From the NCBI GenBank assembly GCA_965217125.1, contig OZ244244.1, positions 620,001 to 684,000 on the forward strand: a DNA stretch of 64,000 bases, in the 5' to 3' direction. Of this stretch, positions 49,371-57,908 are shown in pieces. A model generated the notes under the pieces. The model was not told the origin of the DNA, did no database searches, and saw only the letters and a list, made by a program, of their open reading frames with translations. Numbering within the stretch: the first letter of the stretch is position 1; every line of letters begins with the position of its first letter. The position numbers and the translations under genes were made by a program. Source of the DNA: JAAOIF01 sp965217125. GTDB lineage: Bacteria; Pseudomonadota; Gammaproteobacteria; PS1; Pseudothioglobaceae.

Positions 49371-50297
49371 ATGGTAAATAAAATTAGTATTATAGGTGCT
49401 GGTAGGGTAGGTGAGAGTGCTGCACAAATGTTGGCAATGCAAAAACTAACAGAACAAATTGTTTTAATTGACCTTAACGAGGGTTATGCACAAGGGGTGG
49501 CGTTGGATATTCAAGAGACTGCCAGTGTTTATGATTTTGACGCAACATTAGTTGGTAGTGGTGATATTGCTGCCATTAAAGATTCTAACATTGTCATTAT
49601 CACTGCTGGTGTGCCTAGAAAACCGGGCATGGACCGTAGTGATGTGCTAGCAATTAACTTAAAGATTATTGATGAAATTATGGATGGCATTATCCAGCAT
49701 GCGGCTGATGCTTATGTGATTGTGGTTTCTAACCCAGTTGATGTGCTGACTTATCACGCCATTAGAAAAGCTAATTGGCCACGCAACCGCATCATCGGGC
49801 AAGCGGGTGTGTTAGATTCTATGCGGATGTCGAGTTTTATTGCGCTGGAAACTAATTATTCGATTAATGATGTTCAATCTATGGTGCTGGGCGGGCATGG
49901 CAATACTATGGTGCCTTTACCGCGATTTACTACTATTAGCGGTATTTCGATTGAACATTTGCTCGATAAAGCAACTATTGACGGTTTAATTCAACGCACG
50001 CGTGATGGCGGCGCTGAGGTTCTTAACCTAAAACAAAATTCAAGTGCCTATGATGCCCCTGGCGCTGCTGTGGTGGTAATGGTTGAAGCCATTGCGCATA
50101 ATAAAAGGCGATTATTGCCTTGTATTACCCTGCTTGATGGCGAATACGGGCAAACAGATTTGGCGATTGGAGTGCCAATTATCTTAGGTGAAAATGGTGT
50201 GGAAAAGATTGTTGAACTAGATTTTACTCAAGCAGAACAACAGGCATTTGATGCTTCGGCATCGGTGATTAAAGGGCTGATAAAAGAAATTAAATAA
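49371..50297 (+). CDS. mdh: Malate dehydrogenase (LDH-like)
   Basis: This NAD-dependent enzyme interconverts malate and oxaloacetate. The 308-residue protein has the Rossmann start ISIIGAGRVGESAAQM, the substrate-loop arginines in GVPRKPGMDRSDVL, the NPVD segment, and the catalytic histidine in VLGGHGNTMVPL with Arg in SMRMSS. It is the lactate-dehydrogenase-like group of malate dehydrogenases (about 310 residues). An AAAGGAG site precedes the ATG. It is convergent with sdhB, 4 bases apart, placing two TCA cycle steps side by side. Confidence 0.93.
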   Translation: MVNKISIIGAGRVGESAAQMLAMQKLTEQIVLIDLNEGYAQGVALDIQETASVYDFDATLVGSGDIAAIKDSNIVIITAGVPRKPGMDRSDVLAINLKIIDEIMDGIIQHAADAYVIVVSNPVDVLTYHAIRKANWPRNRIIGQAGVLDSMRMSSFIALETNYSINDVQSMVLGGHGNTMVPLPRFTTISGISIEHLLDKATIDGLIQRTRDGGAEVLNLKQNSSAYDAPGAAVVVMVEAIAHNKRRLLPCITLLDGEYGQTDLAIGVPIILGENGVEKIVELDFTQAEQQAFDASASVIKGLIKEIK

Positions 50298-50301
50298 TGG
50301 C

Positions 50302-51033
50302 TTAACCACGACTTAGGATTTTATTCATTCGAGTAATATTCTTAACGGAAATATCTTTTGGGCAGGCGCGCTGACAATGACGATGGTTGGAGCAACTGCC
50401 AAAACCTTGCTGTGCCATTGTGGTTATCATATTTTTTGTGCGCTCGCTTGATTCTATTTGACCTTGCGGCAATAGTGCTAAATGTGCCACTTTTGCTGAG
50501 ACAAATAATGTCGCACTGGCATTTGGGCAAACTGCCACACAAGCACCGCAGGCAATACAAGTTGCCGCGTTAAATGCGGCATCTGCTTGGTGTTTTTCTA
50601 TCAATGTATTATTAGCTTCTGGCGCTGAGCCGGTATGCACGGAAATATAGCCGCCTGATTGAATAATACGGTCAAAGGCTGAACGGTCAACGCTCAAATC
50701 TTTAAGCACCGGAAAACTATTAGCACGCCAAGGCTCAACCCACAACTCGTTTTTATTTTTGTATTCACGCATATACAGCTGACAAGTAGTGGTGGCAAAT
50801 TTTTCCCCATGTGGATAGCCATTTATAACCAACGAACAAGCGCCACAAATACCCTCACGACAATCATAATCAAACACAATCGCATCTTCATCTTTGGCAA
50901 TCAACTGCTCATTGAGTTGGTCTAACATTTCTAAAAATGAAGTATCATCATCAATGTTATCAACTTGATAAGTTACAAATTTACCCCTACTGGATTTGTT
51001 TTTTTGTCGCCAAATGTGCAAAATAAATGTCAT
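50302..51033 (-). CDS. sdhB: Succinate dehydrogenase/fumarate reductase iron-sulfur subunit
   Basis: The 243-residue subunit carries three clusters. The 2Fe-2S cluster is in DCREGICGACSLVINGYP with a later cysteine. The 4Fe-4S cluster is in CIACGACVAVCPN. The 3Fe-4S cluster is in CSNHRHCQRACPKD. It transfers electrons between the flavoprotein and the haem subunit on the cytoplasmic face of the membrane. It overlaps sdhA by 4 bases. The set is ordered C-A-B in transcription, as in the type-B (single cytochrome) enzymes of epsilonproteobacteria and Bacteroidetes. Confidence 0.93.
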   Translation of the reverse strand: MTFILHIWRQKNKSSRGKFVTYQVDNIDDDTSFLEMLDQLNEQLIAKDEDAIVFDYDCREGICGACSLVINGYPHGEKFATTTCQLYMREYKNKNELWVEPWRANSFPVLKDLSVDRSAFDRIIQSGGYISVHTGSAPEANNTLIEKHQADAAFNAATCIACGACVAVCPNASATLFVSAKVAHLALLPQGQIESSERTKNMITTMAQQGFGSCSNHRHCQRACPKDISVKNITRMNKILSRG

Positions 51034-52949
51034 TTGTAATTCCTCACAGTCGGTTTGATAAATTCAAAATGCAAGTGTTCTTGGTGTAGTTTTGCACGCT
51101 CTTTGGTATATTCCCAAGCAGCGACAAAGGCAAAATCTTCATCGTTGCGTTTTGCCTCGCCAGTGGCGGATAAATGTTCGCTTCGCGCATGTGCGCCACA
51201 GGATTCTTCTCGATTGAGTGCATCTTCGCACATTAATATACCCAACTCAATAAAATCTGCCACCCTGCCAGCATGTTCTAAAGTTTGATTAAAGTTTTTA
51301 TCGATACCAGTTACTTTAATAGTGTCCCAAAATTTTGCTTGCAAATCAGTAATTTGCTTGATTGCCAAGCGCAAACTTGGCTTATCTCTTGACATACCAC
51401 AGGCTTCCCATAAAATTTTGCCAAGCTGTTGGTGAAAATGTTGTGGTGAGTGTTGCGGATTTGCTGAGTGCATCAGCTTGTTAATTCTGCCTTCGACCCG
51501 CTTCAATGCTTGCTGCACTTGTGGGTGATTTTCATCAATTGGCTGCAAGTCATTTCTGGCTAAATAGTTAGCAATGGTTTGTGGCAGAATAAAATAACCA
51601 TCTGCCAAACCTTGCATCAGCGCTGAAGCACCAAGCCGATTAGCCCCATGGTCGGAAAAATTAGCCTCGCCGCCAGCAAAAAGCCCATCAATCGTAGTCA
51701 TTAGATTGTAATCAACCCACAGACCGCCCATCGTATAATGCGGTGCTGGATATATCTTCATCGGTGTTGTGTAAGGGTCCTCGTCAGTAATACGCTGATA
51801 CATCTCAAACAAATTGCCATATTTTTCTGCTACTGCCTTTAAGCCTATTTTCTCAATAACATCAGCAAAATCCAAATATACCCCAAGGCGCCTACCGTGA
51901 ATCTTGCTACCAACACCAAGACCTTCATCGCAAATATGTTTTACAGCACGCGAGGCAACATCACGCGGCACTAAATTAGCAAAAGCAGGATACATTCTTT
52001 CTAAAAAATAATCCCTATCTTCTGGCGCAATATCAGCTGGATTTTTATCACAATCTTTGCTGTTTTTTGGCGACCAAATACGCCCATCGTTTCTTAGTGA
52101 TTCACTCATCAATGTGAGTTTTGATTGGTGTTCGGTGCTCGGCGGGACGCAAGTTGGGTGAATTTGAGTAAAACTTGGATTGGCAAAAAATGCCCCCTGT
52201 TTAAAAGCGCGCCAAATTGCTGAGGTATTACAACCTTTGGCATTAGTGGATAAATAATAAGCATTTGAATAACCACCAGTGCAAAGCACTACGCAATCGG
52301 CTATATGTGTGCTTAACTCGCCACTAACTAAATCACGCACCACCACGCCACGCGCCTTGCCATCGATGGTGATAATATCTAACATCTCAGCACGCGATTG
52401 ATGGCTAACACGCCCGCTTTTTATTTGCCTACTCATAGCACTATACGCGCCTAATAATAATTGTTGTCCAGTTTGCCCGCGTGCGTAAAAAGTGCGCGAA
52501 ACTTGAGTGCCACCAAATGAACGATTTGCCAAATAACCACTGTATTCACGCGCAAACGGAACGCCTTGGGCAACTGCTTGGTCAATAATATTAGCACTGA
52601 GTTGTGCCAAGCGATATACATTTGATTCTCTGGCTCTAAAATCTCCTCCTTTGATAGTGTCGTAAAAAAGTCGCCAAACGCTATCACCATCGCTTTGGTA
52701 ATTTTTAGTAGCGTTAATACCGCCCTGTGCGGCGATTGAGTGTGCGCGTCTGGGTGAATCCTGAAAGCAAAATGAACTAACCTGATAGCCCGCCTCGCCT
52801 AAAGTTGCACACAAAGACGCACCTGCAAGCCCTGTGCCAACCACAATAATCTTATGCTTACCGCGATTTTGTGGTGCTACTAACGCCAAATCAAATACAT
52901 GATTTTCCCAGCGATTTTCCAGTGCGCCAATCGGCTCAAAAGCATTCAT
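51030..52949 (-). CDS. sdhA: Succinate dehydrogenase/fumarate reductase flavoprotein
   Basis: The 639-residue flavoprotein holds covalently bound FAD and the succinate site. IIVVGTGLAGASLCATLGEA is the FAD Rossmann motif. RAHSIAAQGGINATKNYQSD contains the flavin-linked histidine. THPTCVPP-like QIHPTCVPPSTEH and GAHARSEH supply active-site histidine and arginine. The length and the separate GGINATKNY form match the type-B enzymes rather than the E. coli SdhA. It overlaps sdhC and sdhB by 4 bases each. Confidence 0.94.
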   Translation of the reverse strand: MNAFEPIGALENRWENHVFDLALVAPQNRGKHKIIVVGTGLAGASLCATLGEAGYQVSSFCFQDSPRRAHSIAAQGGINATKNYQSDGDSVWRLFYDTIKGGDFRARESNVYRLAQLSANIIDQAVAQGVPFAREYSGYLANRSFGGTQVSRTFYARGQTGQQLLLGAYSAMSRQIKSGRVSHQSRAEMLDIITIDGKARGVVVRDLVSGELSTHIADCVVLCTGGYSNAYYLSTNAKGCNTSAIWRAFKQGAFFANPSFTQIHPTCVPPSTEHQSKLTLMSESLRNDGRIWSPKNSKDCDKNPADIAPEDRDYFLERMYPAFANLVPRDVASRAVKHICDEGLGVGSKIHGRRLGVYLDFADVIEKIGLKAVAEKYGNLFEMYQRITDEDPYTTPMKIYPAPHYTMGGLWVDYNLMTTIDGLFAGGEANFSDHGANRLGASALMQGLADGYFILPQTIANYLARNDLQPIDENHPQVQQALKRVEGRINKLMHSANPQHSPQHFHQQLGKILWEACGMSRDKPSLRLAIKQITDLQAKFWDTIKVTGIDKNFNQTLEHAGRVADFIELGILMCEDALNREESCGAHARSEHLSATGEAKRNDEDFAFVAAWEYTKERAKLHQEHLHFEFIKPTVRNYK

Positions 52950-53542
52950 AAAATCACACTCACAGGAATAGAGACAAAGCCAATAAACAAACCAGCAACA
53001 ATCAGTATTACCAATAAATGATAAGGCTTGCTTGATATGCCTAAAGTTTGCAAAACATTGCTAAGTGCATGGTGCAGGTGTGCGCTGAGGGTAATCATAC
53101 CGAGCGCATAAATCGCCAACATTAGCGGTTGAGATAACAAAGTCGTTAGTTGTTGATATAAACTCAGGCTGTCATCAATCCATAATTTCATTTGCACAAA
53201 ATGAAACACAATGAATAACAATAAAGTACTTGCCCCACCCCAAGCAATAATTCGAGGAACACCGTGTGGATAAGCCTTATGATAAGGCTGCCCCTTGCTC
53301 AGATTATTCGCCAATTGACGCATAAACGCAGTTACAGCGTGAAATATTAATGTCGCTATTAACAGCCAAATCATTAACTGATAAACAGGCAATTGGTTAA
53401 GCCAACTATAAAAATCGTCAAAAGCAATATTGCCACTGTGAAAAATCAACAAGCTGAATAGATGAAACAACAAATAAGCAAACCAGACAAGCCCAGCAAA
53501 TGCCATCCATTTTTTACCAGTAACTGAATTAATAAAGCTCAT
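52946..53542 (-). CDS. sdhC: Succinate dehydrogenase cytochrome b558 subunit
   Basis: The ATG at 53542 gives a 198-residue protein with five membrane helices. It begins MSFINSVTGKKWMAFAGLVW, typical of the b558 family. A longer reading adds 40 residues that belong to the neighbouring gene's other frame. Histidines in LLFHLFSLLIFHSGN, LIFHAVTAF, VFHFVQMK and ITLSAHLHHAL are candidate ligands for two haems. One five-helix subunit replaces the SdhC-SdhD pair of most gammaproteobacteria. It overlaps the upstream gene by 14 bases. Confidence 0.85.
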   Translation of the reverse strand: MSFINSVTGKKWMAFAGLVWFAYLLFHLFSLLIFHSGNIAFDDFYSWLNQLPVYQLMIWLLIATLIFHAVTAFMRQLANNLSKGQPYHKAYPHGVPRIIAWGGASTLLLFIVFHFVQMKLWIDDSLSLYQQLTTLLSQPLMLAIYALGMITLSAHLHHALSNVLQTLGISSKPYHLLVILIVAGLFIGFVSIPVSVIL

Positions 53543-54011
53543 CAAACTCTGCTCGGGGTTGTAAATTCTCTTTCTCAATAGTGCGCAAACAGCTATTATA
53601 ACGCAAAATTGGGTCTGAACAATGCGCTGGCGCCATTTTTTCAGCAATTTTATACTCACCAATCGCCTCTATCAAACCAGCATAAGCAAAAGATTGAGAC
53701 ATTGTGGTTTTGAGTAGCGCTCTGGCCTTGCGTTCAAGCGCAATACCGCTGTAATAATGACGATGAAATTGGGATTTAAGTTTGTCAATCGCCTCAGTAA
53801 TTTTTTTAGCTTGGGGCTTGCTGCTGCTATGTGAATATTGGTCGGTCAAAGCTAATATATAAACCACCAAAGCATCTTGATTATCAGCATCAATTGCAAA
53901 TACATCAAGACAAATACTAATTGCCAAATCTGGCTCTAAAAGAGAGCGATACTGCCGCGCCTTATCCAGCACAGTGCTAATAGAATCTTTATGAATGTGG
54001 TGATATTTCAT
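53529..54011 (-). CDS. Helical-repeat (TPR-like) protein, unknown
   Basis: The 160-residue soluble protein is almost all helical. LDKARQYRSLLEPDLAISIC, then LDVFAIDADNQDALVVYILA and AYAGLIEAIGEYKIAEKMAP show a repeated A-D spacing like tetratricopeptide repeats. It is the first gene of the sdh operon, overlapping sdhC by 14 bases, and is divergent from mraZ. A scaffold or assembly role for succinate dehydrogenase is possible from position only. Confidence 0.6.
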   Translation of the reverse strand: MKYHHIHKDSISTVLDKARQYRSLLEPDLAISICLDVFAIDADNQDALVVYILALTDQYSHSSSKPQAKKITEAIDKLKSQFHRHYYSGIALERKARALLKTTMSQSFAYAGLIEAIGEYKIAEKMAPAHCSDPILRYNSCLRTIEKENLQPRAEFDELY

Positions 54012-54065
54012 ATTTTAAGTTTAACATATAATTAAACAAAAAAAAATAAAATTTTTAAAACTAAC

Positions 54066-54095
54066 ATAAAGTGGTATAAAGTGGTATAAAATGTT
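54066..54095 (+). promoter_or_regulatory. Tandem MraZ-box-like repeats and -10 boxes
   Basis: ATAAAGTGGT occurs twice in direct 10-base steps, followed by ATAAAATG. MraZ binds tandem TGGG-type boxes with 10-base spacing upstream of its own operon. Here the core is TGGT at the same spacing. The TATAAA segments could serve as the -10 box, so bound MraZ would block RNA polymerase. Confidence 0.6.
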
Positions 54096-54123
54096 TTTAA
54101 ATGTTAAAAAAAGGAAGGTGATT

Positions 54124-54219
54124 ATGGGTAAATTTATCACAGGTGGGCTGTTGCCCATATTCTCTGTTGGTGTTTTGGGGACGATGGCTTATTATCAAAA
54201 ACGCATGCAGGGCAGATAA
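54124..54219 (+). CDS. 31-residue membrane protein coupled to mraZ
   Basis: A short frame MGKFITGGLLPIFSVGVLGT plus MAYYQKRMQGR has an AAGGAAGGTGATT ribosome binding site 6-13 bases upstream and a stop that overlaps the mraZ ATG by one base (TAATG). One hydrophobic helix (about residues 5-23) and a basic end suggest an inner-membrane peptide with the C-terminus inside. mraZ itself has no ribosome binding site of its own other than within this ORF, so translation is probably coupled. Confidence 0.65.
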   Translation: MGKFITGGLLPIFSVGVLGTMAYYQKRMQGR

Positions 54220-54671
54220 TGTTTCGCGGAGTGCATAATTTAACCATTGACGCAAAAGGCAGGCTGAAAATACCAACCCGTTATCAAATGCAAATTGAAA
54301 AATCCTGTGGTGGAAAAATGGTGCTGAGTATTCACCCAGATGATTGTTGTTTATTGTTGTATGCTTTAAAAGACTGGCAAGTGTTAGAGCAAAAAATCAG
54401 CGCTCTGCCAGCATTTAATATTCATACAAAACGCCTCAAACGCAAACTAATTGGGCATGCAAGCGATTGTGAATTAGATCAGGCATCACGGCTATTGATT
54501 CCTGCTGCGCTCAGAGATTATGCAAAACTCAGCAAAAAACTAATTCTCAGCGGGCAAGGGCATAATTTTGAGCTATGGGATGAAAATATTTGGCATAAAC
54601 ATCTGGCTAATCTCGACTCGCTAAGCAGCAAGACACAGCTACCAACACAAATTACTCAGTTAGCATTATGA
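54219..54671 (+). CDS. mraZ: Transcriptional regulator MraZ
   Basis: MraZ is the AbrB-like repressor at the head of the division and cell wall (dcw) cluster. The 150-residue protein shows both halves of its repeated fold: FRGVHNLTIDAKGRLKIPTR and GHASDCELDQASRLLIPAAL. MVLSIHPDDCCLLLYALKDW lies between them. It probably represses from the tandem boxes at 54066-54095. The stop overlaps rsmH by 4 bases. Confidence 0.95.
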   Translation: MFRGVHNLTIDAKGRLKIPTRYQMQIEKSCGGKMVLSIHPDDCCLLLYALKDWQVLEQKISALPAFNIHTKRLKRKLIGHASDCELDQASRLLIPAALRDYAKLSKKLILSGQGHNFELWDENIWHKHLANLDSLSSKTQLPTQITQLAL

Positions 54672-55609
54672 GCATTGATTATCACCAATCTGTTATGTTT
54701 AACGAATCCATTCAAGGCTTAAATATAAAACCCAATGGAGTTTATGTTGATGCCACTTTTGGTCGTGGCGGACACACTTATGGCATCTTAGAAAAATTAG
54801 GCACAGCGGGCAAAGTCATCGCCTTTGACCAAGACCTGAGCGCTATTGAATACGCCAAAAAGCATTTTGATGATAAACGATTGATGCCCGTTCACAGCGC
54901 CTTTGGCAATATGCAGCAAATACTCGGCCAGCAGCATTTGTCTGGCAAAATAGATGGTATTTTAATGGATCTTGGAGTTTCATCGCCGCAGTTAGACAAT
55001 GCACAGCGCGGCTTTAGCTTTAATGCTGACGGCCCGCTTGATATGCGTATGAATCAAAGCAGCGGCATCAGCGCATCTCAGTGGTTAGCGGCTGCTGATG
55101 AAGTCGAAATTGCTAATGTGATTTACCAGTTTGGTGAAGAGAAAAAAAGCCGACAAATTGCCAGTGCCATCAAAAAATATCAACAAACGCAAGCCATTGA
55201 AAGCACCTTGCAGCTCAAAAATATTATTGCCACAGTAGTCTATTCAAACAACAAACACCCCGCTACGCGCTCATTCCAAGCAATCAGAATTTTTATCAAT
55301 CAAGAATTAAAACAACTCAGCAAGGCACTCAGTCAAACACTATCATTATTAGCCCCACAAGGGCGATTATGTGTGATTAGCTTTCATTCTATTGAAGACC
55401 GAATGGTTAAGCAGTTTATTAAGCAACATACAAAACAAAAACAATTACCTAAAGGTTTGCCAATTATAGGTAATAATATCAAGCCAACTGCCTATAAAGA
55501 TTTAGGCAAGCAATTTGCCAGTGCAGCAGAGGTTGGCATCAATAAACGCTCACGAAGTGCAATTTTAAGATTAGCAGAACGCACTTATTTGCAAAAATTA
55601 CCGTGTTAA
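54668..55609 (+). CDS. rsmH: 16S rRNA (cytosine-1402-N4)-methyltransferase
   Basis: RsmH (MraW) methylates C1402 in the decoding centre. The 313-residue protein has VYVDATFGRGGHTYGILEKL (SAM site), IDGILMDLGVSSPQLDNAQR, SFNADGPLDMRMNQSSG, VVYSNNKHPATRSFQAIRIF and LCVISFHSIEDRMVKQF. All the family motifs are present in order. The ftsL GTG start overlaps its last 7 bases. Confidence 0.96.
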   Translation: MSIDYHQSVMFNESIQGLNIKPNGVYVDATFGRGGHTYGILEKLGTAGKVIAFDQDLSAIEYAKKHFDDKRLMPVHSAFGNMQQILGQQHLSGKIDGILMDLGVSSPQLDNAQRGFSFNADGPLDMRMNQSSGISASQWLAAADEVEIANVIYQFGEEKKSRQIASAIKKYQQTQAIESTLQLKNIIATVVYSNNKHPATRSFQAIRIFINQELKQLSKALSQTLSLLAPQGRLCVISFHSIEDRMVKQFIKQHTKQKQLPKGLPIIGNNIKPTAYKDLGKQFASAAEVGINKRSRSAILRLAERTYLQKLPC

Positions 55610-55878
55610 TCAATCAGCTAAATATCATAAAAATTAACCTGCTTTTGGTTGTTGCTATCATTATTTTGTCTGTTTTTACTATTATTTGGCATCATCAAAA
55701 TTATCTTTTATACAAACAATCCATAATAGTTGAACGCCACAATCAGCAAATAGTAGCAATGCACAAGCAGTTAGCCAGCGAACATTCGCAACAAATTAAC
55801 GGCTTTCAGATTAAGAATAGGGCGCTGAAAATTCTAAATATGCAGTTGCCAACAAAAAGTAAAAGGATTGTCTTATGA
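55603..55878 (+). CDS. ftsL: Cell division protein FtsL
   Basis: The 91-residue protein has a short cytoplasmic start, one membrane helix (about residues 10-28, LLLVVAIIILSVFTIIWH) and a periplasmic coiled segment (NQQIVAMHKQLASEHSQQIN). This is the design of FtsL, which joins FtsB and FtsQ at the septum. It starts with GTG inside the end of rsmH and overlaps ftsI by 4 bases. Sequence conservation in FtsL is low, so the call relies on position and topology. Confidence 0.88.
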   Translation: MLINQLNIIKINLLLVVAIIILSVFTIIWHHQNYLLYKQSIIVERHNQQIVAMHKQLASEHSQQINGFQIKNRALKILNMQLPTKSKRIVL

Positions 55879-57761
55879 ATAAGCAATTAGACAAATTTTT
55901 ACAAGCGTTCAGCTCAAGAATGCAAAATTATCGCTACCGACAATGGTTTATTAAATACTTTTTTGTGTTTTTTTTGCTAATCTTTGCTTTCAGAATTATT
56001 AACATTCACCAATTGAATGCCGGCCCTATTTCTGTGCAAGAAATAGGCAACAAACAAGCCATTAGTAACATTCAAACCAAAGCACAACGCGGCAATATTT
56101 TAGCGAGAAATAATGACTTGCTTGCCGGTGATTTGGTTTTAAAGAAGGTAAATTTAGACCCTACTAAAGTGCAAACTGCTTTTATACCGAGATTAGCTAA
56201 GGCTTTAATAATGCCAGAAAAAACACTGAGTCAAGTAATTCAGGCAAAACTCAGCAAAAAAGCCGGCAGGCGAAATTTAGTGATTAAAAAAAACCTAAGA
56301 TTAACCAACCCGATTCTGGCAAATATTCAAACCTTAAAAAAACAAGAAATACCCATTTGTAGAACTAAATTGAGCAAAAACAAGCTAAATATATGGGATG
56401 GGATGCTGTTATTTACAAAAATTAAAATCCCCCAAAACACCTATAAAAAGATTAAAGTTTGCAAAAAAGAATTTATTCAAGGAGTAGCACTACAAGCCTA
56501 TTCAGGTCGATATTATCCAAAATCTGCCTCATTAGCACCTCTGCTTGGCAGGGTAAATCGCGATAAAAAAGGCATATCAGGCATCGAAGGCGAGTTTGAG
56601 CCAACATTATCTGGCCAAAACGGCAACACTCGACTTAATTTTAATGCCACCTCTAAAGGCTCATATTTTAATCCAGTGGTAATTGATAAACTACAACACG
56701 GGCAAGACATACAGCTTACCATTGACACTAATATTCAGTTCTACACTTATAGCGCAATTAAACAAGCAGTCGAAAAACATCAAGCTGATTCCGGATCCGC
56801 CATTGTGCTAACACCTAATGGTGAGATTTTAGCCTTAGTCAATTATCCCGCTGATGACCCAAATGATAAAACCACTTACAATGCACAAAATTACCGCAAT
56901 CGAGTGCTCTCAGACAAGGTAGAACCCGGCTCAACTATAAAACCATTTACCATACTATTAGCATTAGATAAAAACAAAATAAGTGCAACTGAGGATGAGT
57001 TAATCGATGTTACTAAGCCTATCGCTAACATCAAACCCGATGGCAAATACCAACAAATGACAGTTAAAAAAATATTACAAAGCTCGCATAACTTAGGCAC
57101 CATCAAAATCGCCGAAAGGTTAGATAAAAAACAGCTATATAATACTTGGAATAAACTCGGTTTTGGTCAGCCACTTGGTCTTATTCCTAATATAGAAAAC
57201 TCAGGCTCGCTCAAACATTTTAGCAGCTGGACCTTAGCAGACAAACGCTCGCTGGCTTTTGGTTACGGCCCCATGGAAGCCAACTTAGCACAACTTGCCA
57301 GAGCTTATTTAGTATTTGCTAACGATGGCGCTATTGCTTCGCTAAAATTAGTTAAAAACATCAGCGCAGATGACACCCTAACCCAAGTATTTAGTAAAAA
57401 ATCAACCAATAAAATTGCCAGATTGCTCGGCACAGTAGTCTCTAATAAAGGCTCTGGCTATCGCGCACAAATCAAAGGATATGAGATTGCCGGGAAAACC
57501 GGCACAGCAGAAATGGTAGTTGATGGCGTTTATAACAAAAAAGGCGCAAAACGCACATTTTTTGCCGGCTTTGCCCCCATACAAAAACCCAAATACATCA
57601 TGGCAATACGCTTAGATTACCCTAAAAAATGTTATACAGCCTGGGACCCACAACTAAGAAACAAATGCCAAGGCTCAAACTCTGCTGCTATGGTTTTTAA
57701 AAATGCAATGGAAAATATTCTAAGCAACGACAAATCAATCAAACTCTTAGCTAAAAAATAG
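55875..57761 (+). CDS. ftsI: Septal peptidoglycan transpeptidase FtsI (PBP3)
   Basis: FtsI cross-links septal murein. The 628-residue protein has one membrane helix (about 26-42), a pedestal domain (RGNILARNNDLLAGDLVLKK), and the penicillin-binding domain. SxxK is in EPGSTIKPFTILLALDK, SxN in LQSSHNLGTIKIAE and KTGT in IAGKTGTAEMVVDG. It is slightly longer than average. The next dcw genes (murE, murF, mraY) do not follow. A repeat scar and a secreted-protein gene take their place. Confidence 0.95.
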   Translation: MNKQLDKFLQAFSSRMQNYRYRQWFIKYFFVFFLLIFAFRIINIHQLNAGPISVQEIGNKQAISNIQTKAQRGNILARNNDLLAGDLVLKKVNLDPTKVQTAFIPRLAKALIMPEKTLSQVIQAKLSKKAGRRNLVIKKNLRLTNPILANIQTLKKQEIPICRTKLSKNKLNIWDGMLLFTKIKIPQNTYKKIKVCKKEFIQGVALQAYSGRYYPKSASLAPLLGRVNRDKKGISGIEGEFEPTLSGQNGNTRLNFNATSKGSYFNPVVIDKLQHGQDIQLTIDTNIQFYTYSAIKQAVEKHQADSGSAIVLTPNGEILALVNYPADDPNDKTTYNAQNYRNRVLSDKVEPGSTIKPFTILLALDKNKISATEDELIDVTKPIANIKPDGKYQQMTVKKILQSSHNLGTIKIAERLDKKQLYNTWNKLGFGQPLGLIPNIENSGSLKHFSSWTLADKRSLAFGYGPMEANLAQLARAYLVFANDGAIASLKLVKNISADDTLTQVFSKKSTNKIARLLGTVVSNKGSGYRAQIKGYEIAGKTGTAEMVVDGVYNKKGAKRTFFAGFAPIQKPKYIMAIRLDYPKKCYTAWDPQLRNKCQGSNSAAMVFKNAMENILSNDKSIKLLAKK

Positions 57762-57778
57762 TAAATAACAACAAATTT

Positions 57779-57815
57779 AAAATCAAGTGATATTGAAGCT
57801 CCCCCATTTAAATGT
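57779..57815 (+). repeat. Partial dispersed repeat with IS-like tail
   Basis: AAAATCAAGTGATATTGAAG then CTCCCCCATTTAAATGT. The first part matches the left end of the dispersed repeat (reverse orientation) and the second resembles the segment after the repeat at 8219. It marks the place where the dcw cluster stops. Confidence 0.5.
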
Positions 57816-57908
57816 AGTGCGTAGCCTATCCCTATTATTATAAAAATGTTTTTATTGCTAAAAATATATTATATAATCGTGTTTTTTAATTCAACTACAA
57901 AAACAATT

